Shown one piece after another: positions 49,746 through 58,901 of a stretch of 64,000 nt of DNA; position 1 is the first letter of the stretch; every line of letters begins with the position of its first letter. Under the pieces are notes generated by a model. It was not told the origin of the DNA. It worked only from the letters and a program-made list of their open reading frames with translations, and searched no databases. This DNA comes from Hyphomicrobiales bacterium. GTDB taxonomy: Bacteria > Pseudomonadota > Alphaproteobacteria > Rhizobiales > Rhizobiaceae. Made by a program: the position numbers and the translations under genes. The DNA is taken from assembly GCA_900471925.1 (NCBI GenBank), contig UCGV01000039.1, positions 1-64,000 of the forward strand, in the 5' to 3' direction.

Positions 49746-50515
49746 CAGAGAACGCCTCCATCGACGATTAGGGACTGCGCTGTCATGGCGGCAGCGCAGT
49801 CGGATGCAAGAAAGAGAGCCGGACCGACGATCGCGTCCGCCTTCAACACTATTTTCAGGCACTGCCGCTGCATGGAGCGTTCAATGCTTTCTTCCGTCAG
49901 CCAGAGCTTCATCTGACGCTCCGTCACCACCATGCCAGGCAGGATGCAGTTGACGCGGATACCGTCGGGACCGAGCTTTCCGGCCATGCTCTTCGTCAGC
50001 CCGATCACCGCGGCCTTGGCAGCGGCATAAGCCGGGAAAACCCCCATGTTCAGTTTGAAGGCGATGGACGACATGTTGATGATCGCCCCGCCGCCGGCCT
50101 TCCGCATGGAAGGTGCAACCGCCTGCGAGGTGAAGAACACATGGCGCAGGTTGACCGCCTGGTTGTTGTCCCAATAGTCCTCGGTCACATCGTCGAATTC
50201 ATGCCGGTCGTCCCAGGCGGCATTGTTGACGAGTACCCGGATCGGCCCGGATTTTTCGACGACCGTATCTACGGTACGCCTGATTGCGTCGATGTCGCGC
50301 AGATCCGTATGGTAGAAGGTGACGGGATGAGCATTCTCTTTCGAGAGCCGTTCCGCCAGTTCCCGGCTTTCGGTCTCCGCAATGTCGAGGAAGGACACTT
50401 TCGCGCCCTGCCGCGCGAATCCCTCGACAAGGGCCGCGCCGATGCCGGAGCCGCCGCCGCTCACCAGCACCGTGCGGTCCCGGAATTCGGGAAATTGTGC
50501 AGACATCGCGCTCAC
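49745..50515 (-). CDS. Short-chain dehydrogenase, probable D-galactose 1-dehydrogenase
   Basis: A 256-residue classical SDR. Cofactor loop VLVSGGGSGIGAALVEGFA (GxxxGxG, about residues 18-36), NNAAWDD, the catalytic Ser in NMSSIAF and the YAAAK dyad (Tyr and Lys near 163 and 167), then LPGMVVT. In this operon it should oxidise galactose to the lactone; related sugars such as arabinose or fucose are alternatives. A GTG at 50515 with GGAGG 7 nt upstream is the best start; the ATG at 50506 is possible. It is first in the operon and divergent from the IclR gene. Confidence 0.92.
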   Translation of the reverse strand: MSAMSAQFPEFRDRTVLVSGGGSGIGAALVEGFARQGAKVSFLDIAETESRELAERLSKENAHPVTFYHTDLRDIDAIRRTVDTVVEKSGPIRVLVNNAAWDDRHEFDDVTEDYWDNNQAVNLRHVFFTSQAVAPSMRKAGGGAIINMSSIAFKLNMGVFPAYAAAKAAVIGLTKSMAGKLGPDGIRVNCILPGMVVTERQMKLWLTEESIERSMQRQCLKIVLKADAIVGPALFLASDCAAAMTAQSLIVDGGVL

Positions 50516-50539
50516 CGTCTCTCCTCCCGGCAATGATTT

Positions 50540-50556
50540 GTTCCATTATTTGGAAC
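50540..50556. promoter_or_regulatory. Probable IclR operator
   Basis: GTTCCA (50540-50545), TTATT, TGGAAC (50551-50556), a symmetrical site between the SDR and IclR genes. A further half-site, TGGAA at 50571, lies 20 bp (two helical turns) away. IclR proteins bind such paired sites; identity of the ligand is unknown. Confidence 0.6.
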
Positions 50557-50617
50557 TCAATTTGACTATATGGAATTATCCGATTAGGCTGCCTTTTCTG
50601 TCAAGAGCGGGAAGGCA

Positions 50618-51457
50618 ATGATATCAGGCGGCGACAGCATGGCGCAGGCAGATGAGCAGCAAGAACACGGGAGCGTATCGCGCGAGACGTCCCGGGATAC
50701 GGGCACGCTCGGCAAGCTCATGGTCCTGCTCGATCTCGTCACCCATGCCGATGCGCCCTTGCGCTTTACCGATATTCTCGCCCTTGCCGGCCAGCCGCGC
50801 GGCACGCTGCATCGCCAGCTCGGCCATTTGGTGGAGGAGGGGCTCCTCGAACTCGATGCCGAGGGCCGCTATGCACCGGGCCTCCGGCTGCTCGATCTTG
50901 CCGCCCGCAGTTGGGCACGCAACGAATTCCGGCTGATCGCGGCTCCCCATCTCGCCGCCCTTCATCGTCAAACCGGTGAGACCGTACATCTCGGCGTGCT
51001 GCGCGGCTCTTCCATTATCTATCTCGACAAGGTGGAGGGGCACCAGCCGGTGCGCATGTATTCCCAGATCGGCAACGCCTCGCCCTGCTATTGCACTGGC
51101 GTCGGCAAGGCCGCCCTTTCGGTCCTGCCGTCCGCGCGGCTCGACGCGCTCCTGCCCGGCCTGAATTTCAACCGCTTCACGCCGTCGACACATGTCCGCC
51201 CCGAGACCCTTCTGGCGGAGATCCGCGACATCGCCGCCGCCGGCCATGCTTTCGACCGCGAAGAGCACGAGGCGGGCATCCGCTGTGTCGCGGCCCCCAT
51301 CTGGTCGGACGATCGCTCCTTTATCGGTGGCGTCTCCGTAACCGGTCCCGCCTACCGCCTGTCGATGGAACTTCTGCAGGCATGGGCCGTTCCCGTGCAG
51401 CTCACGGCGATGAAAATTATGGACGAGATGCGCATTCGGCTGGGGCCGAGGCGTTGA
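50618..51457 (+). CDS. IclR-family transcriptional regulator
   Basis: A 279-residue regulator. Residues 25-95 form the winged helix (LDLVTHADAPLRFTDILALAG, then GTLHRQLGHLVEEGLLEL), followed by the IclR ligand domain with GETVHLGVLRGSSIIYLDKVEG, the loop SPCYCTGVGKAALS and EHEAGIRCVAAPIW (about residues 215-228). ATG 50618 is used; ATG 50639 is an alternative. It diverges from the galactose/galactonate operon, which it should control in response to a pathway acid; the ligand is inferred. Confidence 0.94.
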   Translation: MISGGDSMAQADEQQEHGSVSRETSRDTGTLGKLMVLLDLVTHADAPLRFTDILALAGQPRGTLHRQLGHLVEEGLLELDAEGRYAPGLRLLDLAARSWARNEFRLIAAPHLAALHRQTGETVHLGVLRGSSIIYLDKVEGHQPVRMYSQIGNASPCYCTGVGKAALSVLPSARLDALLPGLNFNRFTPSTHVRPETLLAEIRDIAAAGHAFDREEHEAGIRCVAAPIWSDDRSFIGGVSVTGPAYRLSMELLQAWAVPVQLTAMKIMDEMRIRLGPRR

Positions 51458-51718
51458 AACCGATTTGACGGTGGTCAATTGCTGGACGTGGTATATATAG
51501 CATGCTTATGATGAGTGCGTTATTGAGATTTGACGGCGAATCACGCCAACTGGGGTCGTCCGCGAAATCATCGACAAATCACCGGCCAACCGCGCAATTA
51601 CGCGGAGGCTGAATCCTATTGATCTGACGGGCGTTGTGTAACCCACCCTGTACCTGACCTTTTCCACACAGGCTGCCACGGTTTACCCAAAAGCCCGGTT
51701 CGAAGGCGAAAAAATCTG

Positions 51719-52450
51719 ATGGCAAGCTTACCGCAAACTTCGGTGGAAGACGCCTATGTCCAGGAGGTCGCCGGTCTCAAGACGCAGTTCGATATTTTCC
51801 GCTTCATGAAGCGGGTGACGGAAGCCTATCGCAGCCGAGCCTTCATGGTTCTGAACCTGCCGCCGATCACATCCTTCGACCTGCAGGGCAATACGATCAT
51901 TACCAGCTGGCCGGCTGAACTGCTGACCATCTACGATCAGGAGGGGCTGATGATGAACAGCCCGGTCCTGCGACGCCTGCGCACCTCGACCCTGCCGTTC
52001 TTCCATGACACGGATCGCGCCAACTGGCCGCGCGACGATGGCAAGTCGAATCTCGTGGCAACGCTCTTCGAGCGCTTCAAGATGGTGCGCTGCGCCTATT
52101 TCCCGACCCATGAGCCGTCGGGCGCACGTGGTGCTGTCTCCTTCGCTGGCGATCGCGAACCCTTTACGCCGGCGGAGATGCGGGAGTTAAGCTATATCTC
52201 GATCCACGTCTTCGACCGGTTGGCCGAGATCCGCAATCTCGACACGCGCATGACCGACACGCTGACCGACCGCGAGATCGATTGCTTGAACTGGACGGCA
52301 GCCGGCAAGACCAGTGCCGAAATCGCCGAAATCCTCGATCTCTCAGAACACACGGTCAATCACTACCTCAACCGCGCCACCAAGAAGCTGGATACGGTCA
52401 ACCGCACGCAGGCCGTCGCCAAGGCGCTGCGTATCGGCCTCATAAAGTAA
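51719..52450 (+). CDS. Solo LuxR-family regulator
   Basis: A 243-residue protein with an N-terminal autoinducer-binding-type domain (residues 20-170) and a C-terminal LuxR helix-turn-helix (residues 180-240, LTDREIDCLNWTAAGKTSAE, then IAEILDLSEHTVNHYLNRA). The usual ligand stretch W-x-x-x-Y...D-P is altered: WPAELLTIYDQEGLMMNSPV retains the first Trp, Pro and the Tyr but has Ser for the acyl-homoserine-lactone-binding Asp. No luxI gene is present in the window. It stands alone with a 262-bp upstream region and may respond to a different signal or none. Confidence 0.9.
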   Translation: MASLPQTSVEDAYVQEVAGLKTQFDIFRFMKRVTEAYRSRAFMVLNLPPITSFDLQGNTIITSWPAELLTIYDQEGLMMNSPVLRRLRTSTLPFFHDTDRANWPRDDGKSNLVATLFERFKMVRCAYFPTHEPSGARGAVSFAGDREPFTPAEMRELSYISIHVFDRLAEIRNLDTRMTDTLTDREIDCLNWTAAGKTSAEIAEILDLSEHTVNHYLNRATKKLDTVNRTQAVAKALRIGLIK

Positions 52451-53013
52451 GCGATCGATCGGGCTGGCCCCGGCCAGATGCCGCGGCCTAAAATAAAGTC
52501 AGTTGCCGCCACCCTGCTCAATATATGAGCGCTGCTTTTTTCACCGGCCCGACGAACTGGCAATTATCATCCTTTTCCCGCAAATTCTGCAGTTGGCACG
52601 CTTCCTGCATCGCTACCGGCAGAGGTCCAGAGGGGACTTTGATGACAGCGCCAGCCAAATGGCGCGACCGACACGCCGCCGTCCGATATCGTTGCCGCCG
52701 TTCTCCCGGCCGGTGATGTCGGCGGCGGTTGTTGCGTTTGGGCAACCGCTCCTTGCCGCTGTTTCGATACCGGATGATTTCCGCGAATTTTTTCTGGCCT
52801 TTTTTCCAGCTTGCTCTACTTCGCCCCGGATTGCGTCGGTTCTCGGGGAGGCCGTTGCGGCCATCAGGGCGGAAGCCCGGCGGACTTGATGGCCGCAACG
52901 GAGAGAGATCCGCCAGCCTTCCCAGAACTGACCGTACGCTGCAGCTCCCGATTTTGTTTGGCGAAGCCGCCGGCCTCCACTATTTACTGTTGAAGAAAAG
53001 CAGTGAGGGTGGA
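52451..53013. other. 563-bp region before mrp with no recognised gene
   Basis: The frame of mrp stays open to 52729, but the protein it would add is Arg/Leu/Pro-rich without homology, so it is regarded as noncoding. Other open frames here are short and overlap on both strands. A promoter for mrp is expected, but no convincing -35/-10 pair was found. Confidence 0.4.
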
Positions 53014-54168
53014 ATGACCGAAGTCACCAAGGAACAGGTTCTGGAAACGCTGAAGACCGTGCGCGGGCCGGATCTGGAGCACAATATCGTTGAGCTCGGC
53101 ATGGTCTCCGACGTCTTCATTTCCGATGGCAAGGTCTATTTCTCCATCACGGTCCCGGCCGAACGCGCCAAGGAACTGGAGCCGCTCAGGCTCGCCGCCG
53201 AGCGTGTCATCAAGGAAATGCCGGGTGTGAAAGGCGCGCTCGTGGCGCTGACGGCAGACAAGAAGGCCGCAGCCAATGCGCCGGCCGCACGCCCCGCGCC
53301 GCAGCATGACCACGGCCATCACGGCCACTCCCACGCTCCGCAGCAGCAACAGCCGCGCACGGCGAAGCTTGGCGTTCCCGGAATCGGCGCCATCATCGCT
53401 GTCGCATCCGGCAAGGGCGGCGTCGGCAAATCGACCACCGCCGTCAATCTGGCGCTCGGCCTGCAGGCCAACGGCCTGCGCGTCGGCATTCTCGATGCCG
53501 ATATTTACGGCCCCTCCATGCCGCGCCTCCTGAAGATTTCGGGCCGCCCGACGCAGATCGACGGCCGCATCATCAATCCCATGGAGAATTATGGCCTCAA
53601 GGTCATGTCCATGGGCTTTCTCGTCGATGAGGACACCGCGATGATCTGGCGTGGGCCGATGGTGCAGTCCGCTCTCATGCAGATGCTGCGCGAAGTCGCC
53701 TGGGGCGAGCTTGACGTTCTCGTCGTCGACATGCCGCCCGGCACGGGTGACGCCCAGCTGACGATGGCCCAGCAGGTGCCGCTCGCCGGCGCCGTCATCG
53801 TTTCCACCCCGCAGGACCTGGCGCTCATCGATGCGCGCAAGGGTCTCAACATGTTCCGCAAGGTCGAGGTGCCGGTGCTCGGCATCGTCGAGAACATGAG
53901 CTATTTCGTCGCGCCCGACACGGGCACGCGTTATGATATCTTCGGCCATGGTGGCGCCCGCAAGGAGGCCGAGCGTATCGGCGTTCCCTTCCTCGGCGAA
54001 GTGCCGCTGACGATGAATATCCGCGAGACCTCGGATGCAGGAACGCCGCTCGTGGCCTCCGATCCGAATGGCATCGTGGCGGGAATCTACCGTGCCATCG
54101 CTGCCAAGGTTTGGGCGCAGGTCGGCGAAAAAACCCAGCGCGAGGCGCCGGCGATCGTTTTCGAGTGA
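53014..54168 (+). CDS. Mrp/ApbC-family P-loop ATPase with N-terminal MIP18 domain
   Basis: A 384-residue protein related to Fe-S cluster carriers. Residues 1-80 form a MIP18/DUF59 domain (VLETLKTVRGPDLEHNIVELG); a His-rich linker follows (HDHGHHGHSHAPQQQQ, about residues 96-112); the ATPase has the deviant Walker A ASGKGGVGKSTTAVNLALGL (about 131-150), DADIYGPSMPRLL and DMPPGTGDAQLT. The late motif is NMSYFVAPDTGTRYDIFG where E. coli has a CxxC. I see no cysteine anywhere in the protein, so normal cluster ligation is not possible. ATG 53014 is used, 3 nt after GAGGGTGG. Function in rhizobia is unproven. Confidence 0.93.
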   Translation: MTEVTKEQVLETLKTVRGPDLEHNIVELGMVSDVFISDGKVYFSITVPAERAKELEPLRLAAERVIKEMPGVKGALVALTADKKAAANAPAARPAPQHDHGHHGHSHAPQQQQPRTAKLGVPGIGAIIAVASGKGGVGKSTTAVNLALGLQANGLRVGILDADIYGPSMPRLLKISGRPTQIDGRIINPMENYGLKVMSMGFLVDEDTAMIWRGPMVQSALMQMLREVAWGELDVLVVDMPPGTGDAQLTMAQQVPLAGAVIVSTPQDLALIDARKGLNMFRKVEVPVLGIVENMSYFVAPDTGTRYDIFGHGGARKEAERIGVPFLGEVPLTMNIRETSDAGTPLVASDPNGIVAGIYRAIAAKVWAQVGEKTQREAPAIVFE

Positions 54169-54569
54169 AACGAATCACTTCGCCGATCACCTCGAATTGT
54201 GGGCGAAATGAGATGAAAAGGCGCAGTTCACGTAAGATGTCTTGATTATTTCCCGGCTTTGCTTCATATGCGCGCCGGCGTCATGACGGCGCGTCTGCAA
54301 ATGCTCTGCTATGGCCGCCGCTCGACAAAGGTTCCGGCCTCTCTGCATGTTCGGAGTTGACTTGTCGATCGAAGGATTGGTGACTGCGATGCGGTGGAGC
54401 GACCCGGCCGAAAGGGCCGGATATGACCGGAGTTGTATGAACTTTCTTTATCCGCTTCCGTTAGGATCGATTGCGAGTGCGCCTGGCGTCACTGCGCTCG
54501 CGATCGCATGGAAGGGCTCTCGATGAAAAAGGTTGTGACGGCTGGGCTTTGCCGCCGGAGATACGGGCT
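54169..54569. other. 401-bp region before corA, no gene recognised
   Basis: Contains short GC-rich inverted repeats such as GCGCCGGCGTCATGACGGCGC (near 54272) and CCGGCCGAAAGGGCCGG (near 54404), but no convincing gene. The corA frame is open back to 54471 only with unrelated residues. Known magnesium riboswitch consensus pieces were not recognised. Confidence 0.4.
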
Positions 54570-55547
54570 GTGATCACTGCCTATTGTTCCAATTGCAAGT
54601 CGGTCGAAATCCGCGATCTCGCCAACCCTCCGGAATTTCCGGCGGACCTGGTATGGATCGACATGGTCGAACCGACCCGCGAGGAGGAACTGCATGTCGA
54701 GAAGATGCTCGGCATCGAAGTGCCGACCCGTGACGACCTGCGCGCCATCGAACCGTCCGCTCGCCTCTATATCGAAGACAACGCCGTCTACATGACGGCC
54801 TCGCTGATTTGGAAGGCGGAAACCGAAGCGCCGACGCTGACTGACGTTGCCTTCATTCTGGCCGGCGATCGGCTTGTGACCATCCGCTACGCCCATCCGA
54901 AGTCCTTCGCGCTTTTTATCGCCGCCCTGCATCGCATTCCCGAGCAATGGCGCAGCGGTGCCGCTCTTCTCGCGAAGCTTCTGGAAACGATCATCGATCG
55001 TACGGCCGAAGTGCTGGAAATGTCCGTGTCGCGGCTCGATATTCTCTCGGTCCATGTCTTCGGCGACCGCGCCAAGAAGGTCCGCAAGCCCTCGAACTAT
55101 CTCGAAGAGAAGCTGAAGGACATTGCCGGCCATCACCGTATGATCAGCAAGCTGCGCGACAGCCTCGGCTCGCTTTCGCGCCTGATGACCTTCTTCTACA
55201 CGATCCCCGTCGTGCAGCATGACCAGGAGACCAAGGAACTATGCCGCACGATCTCGCGCGACATACAGTCCCTTTCGGAGCACGCCTCGTTCATCGCCGG
55301 CAATATCACCTTCCTGCTCGATGCTTCGCTCGGCCTCATCAACATCGAGCAGAATGCCATCATCAAGATTTTCTCGATCGCATCGGTGGTATTCTTGCCG
55401 CCGACGCTGGTCGCATCCATCTATGGTATGAATTTCGAATTCATGCCGGAGTTGCACTGGGCCGGAGGCTATCCTTCCTCGATTGCCCTGATGGTCATCT
55501 CCGCTGTCATTCCCTTCTTCTTTTTCCGCTGGAAAGGCTGGCTCTGA
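54570..55547 (+). CDS. corA: CorA-type magnesium transporter
   Basis: A 325-residue inner-membrane channel for magnesium (and cobalt or nickel). The N-terminal cytoplasmic domain is followed by two C-terminal helices (FSIASVVFLPPTLVASI and SSIALMVISAVIPFFFF) with the signature YGMNF between them and a Trp/Leu end (WKGWL). A GTG start at 54570 with GGAG 9 nt upstream puts the protein at typical length; the open frame upstream has no homology. It starts a divalent/monovalent cation pair with kup 18 bp further on. Confidence 0.95.
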   Translation: MITAYCSNCKSVEIRDLANPPEFPADLVWIDMVEPTREEELHVEKMLGIEVPTRDDLRAIEPSARLYIEDNAVYMTASLIWKAETEAPTLTDVAFILAGDRLVTIRYAHPKSFALFIAALHRIPEQWRSGAALLAKLLETIIDRTAEVLEMSVSRLDILSVHVFGDRAKKVRKPSNYLEEKLKDIAGHHRMISKLRDSLGSLSRLMTFFYTIPVVQHDQETKELCRTISRDIQSLSEHASFIAGNITFLLDASLGLINIEQNAIIKIFSIASVVFLPPTLVASIYGMNFEFMPELHWAGGYPSSIALMVISAVIPFFFFRWKGWL

Positions 55548-55565
55548 GGAGCCTGTAATTACTTC

Positions 55566-57464
55566 ATGTCTGAAGAAAGCCATTCTCAAGAACGTCAGCT
55601 TACGCCGCGCAAGCTCTTTTATCTTGCGCTAGGTTCGGTAGGCGTCGTTTACGGGGATATCGGCACGAGCCCGCTTTATGCCTTCCGCGAAGCGCTGAAG
55701 CCGGTTGCCCACGATGGTCTCACCCGTTTCGAGGTCATCAGCCTGATCTCCCTGATGATCTGGGCGCTGACCATCATCGTCACCATCAAATACGTGCTCT
55801 TCCTGCTGCGCGCCGATAACGACGGCGAAGGCGGCACGCTGTCGCTGCTGGCGCTGCTGATGAAGACCGCCAATGGCCACACCGCGCTGCTGATGCTGCT
55901 CGGCCTGATGGGTGCAGCACTCTTCCTCGGCGACGCGATGATCACGCCGGCGCTCTCGGTTCTCTCGGCTGTCGAAGGTCTGAAGCTCGTTACGCCGCAG
56001 CTGTCGGATTATATCGTGCCCATATCCGTGGCGATCCTGGCTTTGCTCTTCGTCGTGCAGTCGCACGGAACGGGCGCGGTCGCCCGTTTCTTCGGCCCGA
56101 TCACGGCACTCTGGTTCCTGGTCATGGCCGCTGCCGGCATCTCTCATATCTCGGACGATTACGGCATCCTTGCTGCTTTCAATCCATACTATGCCGTCAG
56201 CTTCCTGCTGCATGAGGGCTTCTACGGCGTCGTCGTTCTCGGCGCCGTCTTCCTGACCGTGACAGGCGCGGAAGCGCTTTATGCCGACCTCGGCCATTTC
56301 GGCCGCCGCCCGATCCAGTGGGCGTGGTTCGCGCTGGTCTTCCCGTCGCTGACGCTGAATTATCTGGGGCAGGGCGCCCTTGTTCTCGGCAATCCCTCGA
56401 CGATGTCCGATCCCTTCTATCTCATGTATCCGCAATGGGCGCTGCTGCCGGTCGTCATTCTCGCGACCTGCGCCACGATCATCGCCAGCCAGGCCGTCAT
56501 CACCGGCGCCTTCTCGCTGGTGCGCCAGGGCATCAACCTCGGCTTCCTGCCGCGCATGGAAATCCTCTTCACGTCGGAGACCAATACCGGGCAGATCTTC
56601 GTTCCGTCGGTCAACGCGGTCCTCTTCTTCGGTGTCATCTTCCTCGTGCTCGGCTTCAAGACCTCGGATGCATTGGCCACCGCCTACGGCATCTCGGTAA
56701 CAGGCGCGATGGTCGTCACCTCGATCATGGCCTTCGAATTCGTACGCACCCGCTGGAACTGGTCGCTGCCGGTCGCCATCATCGCGCTCCTGCCGCTGGT
56801 CATCCTCGAGCTGATCTTCTTCGGTGCCAACCTGCTGAAGATCCATGACGGCGGCTATATCCCGATCATGATCGCCACCGCCTTCACCGTCCTCATGTGG
56901 ACGTGGCGTCGCGGCACGGCAATCCTGACCGAAAAGACCCGTCATACGGATATTCCGCTCGCGTCCTTCGTCAGCTCCATCGAGCGCAAGAGCGAGCATT
57001 CGCCGGCCCATGTTCCCGGCACCGCGATCTTTCTGACCAGCGATCCGGATTCAGCACCCGCCGCGCTGCTGCACAATCTCAAGCACAATCATGTCCTGCA
57101 TGACCGCAACGTCATTCTGACGATCCGCACGGTCAACAAGCCACGCGTCTCGCCGCAGGAGCGCTATAGGGTCGAGCAGATTTCCGAACGTTTCTCCCGC
57201 GTGGAACTGCTCTTCGGCTTCATGGAATCTCAGAATGTCTCGCAGGCGCTCGCGACCTTGCGCAAGACCGGCCTGAAGTTCGACATCATGACGACGTCTT
57301 TCTATCTTGGCCGTCGCAAGCTGGTGCCCGACGCCAAGTCCGGCATGCCCTATTGGCAGGACCGCCTCTACATCGCGCTCGCCAACGCTGCCGCCAATCC
57401 TTCCGACTATTTCCGCCTGCCGGCCAACCGCGTGGTGGAACTGGGGTCGCATGTGATTATCTGA
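55566..57464 (+). CDS. kup: Potassium uptake protein Kup
   Basis: A 632-residue inner-membrane K+/H+ symporter of the KUP/HAK family. The diagnostic start GSVGVVYGDIGTSPLYAFRE is at residues 18-37, about 12 helices follow, and the long cytosolic C-terminal domain begins near residue 455 with VPGTAIFLTSDPDSAP. Conserved ADNDGEGGTLSLLALL is in the first cytoplasmic loop. It is 18 bp after corA on the same strand, an apparent operon. Rhizobia often carry several kup copies; whether this is the main one cannot be told. A hairpin terminator follows. Confidence 0.97.
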   Translation: MSEESHSQERQLTPRKLFYLALGSVGVVYGDIGTSPLYAFREALKPVAHDGLTRFEVISLISLMIWALTIIVTIKYVLFLLRADNDGEGGTLSLLALLMKTANGHTALLMLLGLMGAALFLGDAMITPALSVLSAVEGLKLVTPQLSDYIVPISVAILALLFVVQSHGTGAVARFFGPITALWFLVMAAAGISHISDDYGILAAFNPYYAVSFLLHEGFYGVVVLGAVFLTVTGAEALYADLGHFGRRPIQWAWFALVFPSLTLNYLGQGALVLGNPSTMSDPFYLMYPQWALLPVVILATCATIIASQAVITGAFSLVRQGINLGFLPRMEILFTSETNTGQIFVPSVNAVLFFGVIFLVLGFKTSDALATAYGISVTGAMVVTSIMAFEFVRTRWNWSLPVAIIALLPLVILELIFFGANLLKIHDGGYIPIMIATAFTVLMWTWRRGTAILTEKTRHTDIPLASFVSSIERKSEHSPAHVPGTAIFLTSDPDSAPAALLHNLKHNHVLHDRNVILTIRTVNKPRVSPQERYRVEQISERFSRVELLFGFMESQNVSQALATLRKTGLKFDIMTTSFYLGRRKLVPDAKSGMPYWQDRLYIALANAAANPSDYFRLPANRVVELGSHVII

Positions 57465-57538
57465 TGGATTGAGAGGCGCTGTTTTGCCTCTTCATCCTGC
57501 ATCGGCGCTTTTTCGCCCCTTAAAAGACCCGCCCCAAA

Positions 57539-57567
57539 CCCCTCCCACCTTTGGGGAGGGGGCTTTT
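57539..57567 (+). terminator. Terminator-like hairpin after kup
   Basis: CCCCTCCC (57539-57546), loop of 7, GGGAGGGG (57554-57561), then GGCTTTTC. Such pyrimidine/purine-rich palindromes recur in rhizobial intergenic regions, so it may also be part of a dispersed repeat. Confidence 0.65.
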
Positions 57568-57652
57568 CGCGGTCTGAGCTCTCCATCATTCGAGAATCCC
57601 AGCAGCATTAGAATATGCAAAGATCCTCATGGGCATATTCCGGCACAGCCTG

Positions 57653-57673
57653 TTAACCAGCTATCAAGGTTAA
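57653..57673. promoter_or_regulatory. Inverted repeat upstream of the SleB gene
   Basis: TTAACC (57653-57658), nine bases, GGTTAA (57668-57673), 50 bp before the start. TTAACC resembles a CtrA half-site, but the spacing is not the canonical one. Confidence 0.4.
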
Positions 57674-57722
57674 TAAGGGATTTTTATGGGACTGTTCCTG
57701 CGTCCCATGCCTGGAGTTCGCG

Positions 57723-58901
57723 TTGCGTCGAAATATCGGTTCCCGCAGCAAGCTGCGTCTCTTGCCCAAGAATTGGGTCTCGCCCGCGATCTTTGGCGTG
57801 GCCGGATGGCTGATCTTCCCGAGTGTCGCTTCCCACGCCGATCTCGCCGCCATGCTTGCCGGCCTCGACAATGACGGCGAAAGCTGGCGCATGGTGTTGA
57901 CCAATTCGCCGGCTGGCTCGATCCACCAGGCCGAACTCGCCTTTACCGATCCCACCATTACCGGCTCGATCGCATCGGGCGCTGGCATGGTGCTGCCGGA
58001 TGGGCGCAAGGTCGCTTTTGTCTCCGACAAGAAGGGGAGCGAGGGGGCGCCGGATGAGGATCGGGTCAACCGAGGCGCCAAGAAGGGCCGCGTGGTCGCC
58101 GTCGAAAAGGTGCAGCCGCCCAAGGATTTTTCGGCCGGCTCCATCCTTGAGCGCACCAGGTTGCTCTTCCGCCCGGTCTTCGACCTCAAGGACAAGTCCG
58201 CCTTCGTCAAGCCGGCGATCAAGGGCAAGGAAATCGAGATCGCCCAGGCCTTCTATAAGAAGCAGCCGGTCCAGGCGCAGGACAATGCCGTCCCCGCCAT
58301 GCTCGCGAGCCTCGTGACCAGCGACAAGGCGGATGTGCTGGCGACGGCCTATGCGCCGGCGGCCCCCGACTATTCTCGGCAGTCGCCTTTCGATTCCATC
58401 CTGACCGACAAGGATGACGGCCGCTTCGTGCCGCAGATCGGCCCGAAGGACCATGCCTGGGCCGCGAGCGTCCTGCCGGCCAGTGTGTTTTCAGCCACCG
58501 AGCAGCAGTGCCTGGCCTCCGGCATCTATTTCGAGGCGCGTGGCGAATCCGTGAAGGGGCAGGCGGCCGTCGCCCAGGTCATCCTCAACCGCGTGCGCAA
58601 TCCGGCCTACCCGAAGACCATTTGCGGCGTCGTCTATCAGAATGAGGACTGGCGCAACCGCTGCCAATTCTCTTTTGCATGCGACAACATCAAGGACCGG
58701 GTGAATTCCCAATATCACTGGCGTGTCGCCCGCGATGTCGCCATGGCCGTGACCGCCGGCAAGATCTGGCTGCCGCAGGTAGGTTCGGCCACCCATTACC
58801 ATGCCGTCTATGTCCGCCCGAACTGGGCAAGGACGATGGAGAAAGTCGGCCGCATCGGCATGCATGTCTTCTACCGCACCTATGGCGGCGGCTGGAGTTG
58901 A
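57723..58901 (+). CDS. SleB-type cell wall hydrolase
   Basis: A 392-residue exported protein. The N-terminus is basic, followed by a signal anchor or peptide (WVSPAIFGVAGWLIFPSVASHA, about residues 18-39); the middle 220 residues are unrecognised and rich in Lys and Asp; the last 140 hold a Hydrolase_2/SleB domain with CLASGIYFEARGESVKGQ (catalytic Glu), VAQVILNRVRNPAYP, TICGVVYQN and CQFSFACD. The TTG start at 57723 is chosen because GGAG lies 6 nt upstream. It probably cuts peptidoglycan during growth. No partner gene is adjacent. Confidence 0.93.
   Translation: MRRNIGSRSKLRLLPKNWVSPAIFGVAGWLIFPSVASHADLAAMLAGLDNDGESWRMVLTNSPAGSIHQAELAFTDPTITGSIASGAGMVLPDGRKVAFVSDKKGSEGAPDEDRVNRGAKKGRVVAVEKVQPPKDFSAGSILERTRLLFRPVFDLKDKSAFVKPAIKGKEIEIAQAFYKKQPVQAQDNAVPAMLASLVTSDKADVLATAYAPAAPDYSRQSPFDSILTDKDDGRFVPQIGPKDHAWAASVLPASVFSATEQQCLASGIYFEARGESVKGQAAVAQVILNRVRNPAYPKTICGVVYQNEDWRNRCQFSFACDNIKDRVNSQYHWRVARDVAMAVTAGKIWLPQVGSATHYHAVYVRPNWARTMEKVGRIGMHVFYRTYGGGWS

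Noticed and set aside
52729..53013. N-terminal extension of the Mrp protein
   Set aside because: The open frame upstream of ATG 53014 encodes Arg/Leu/Pro-rich sequence unlike any Mrp. The MIP18 domain starts at 53014.
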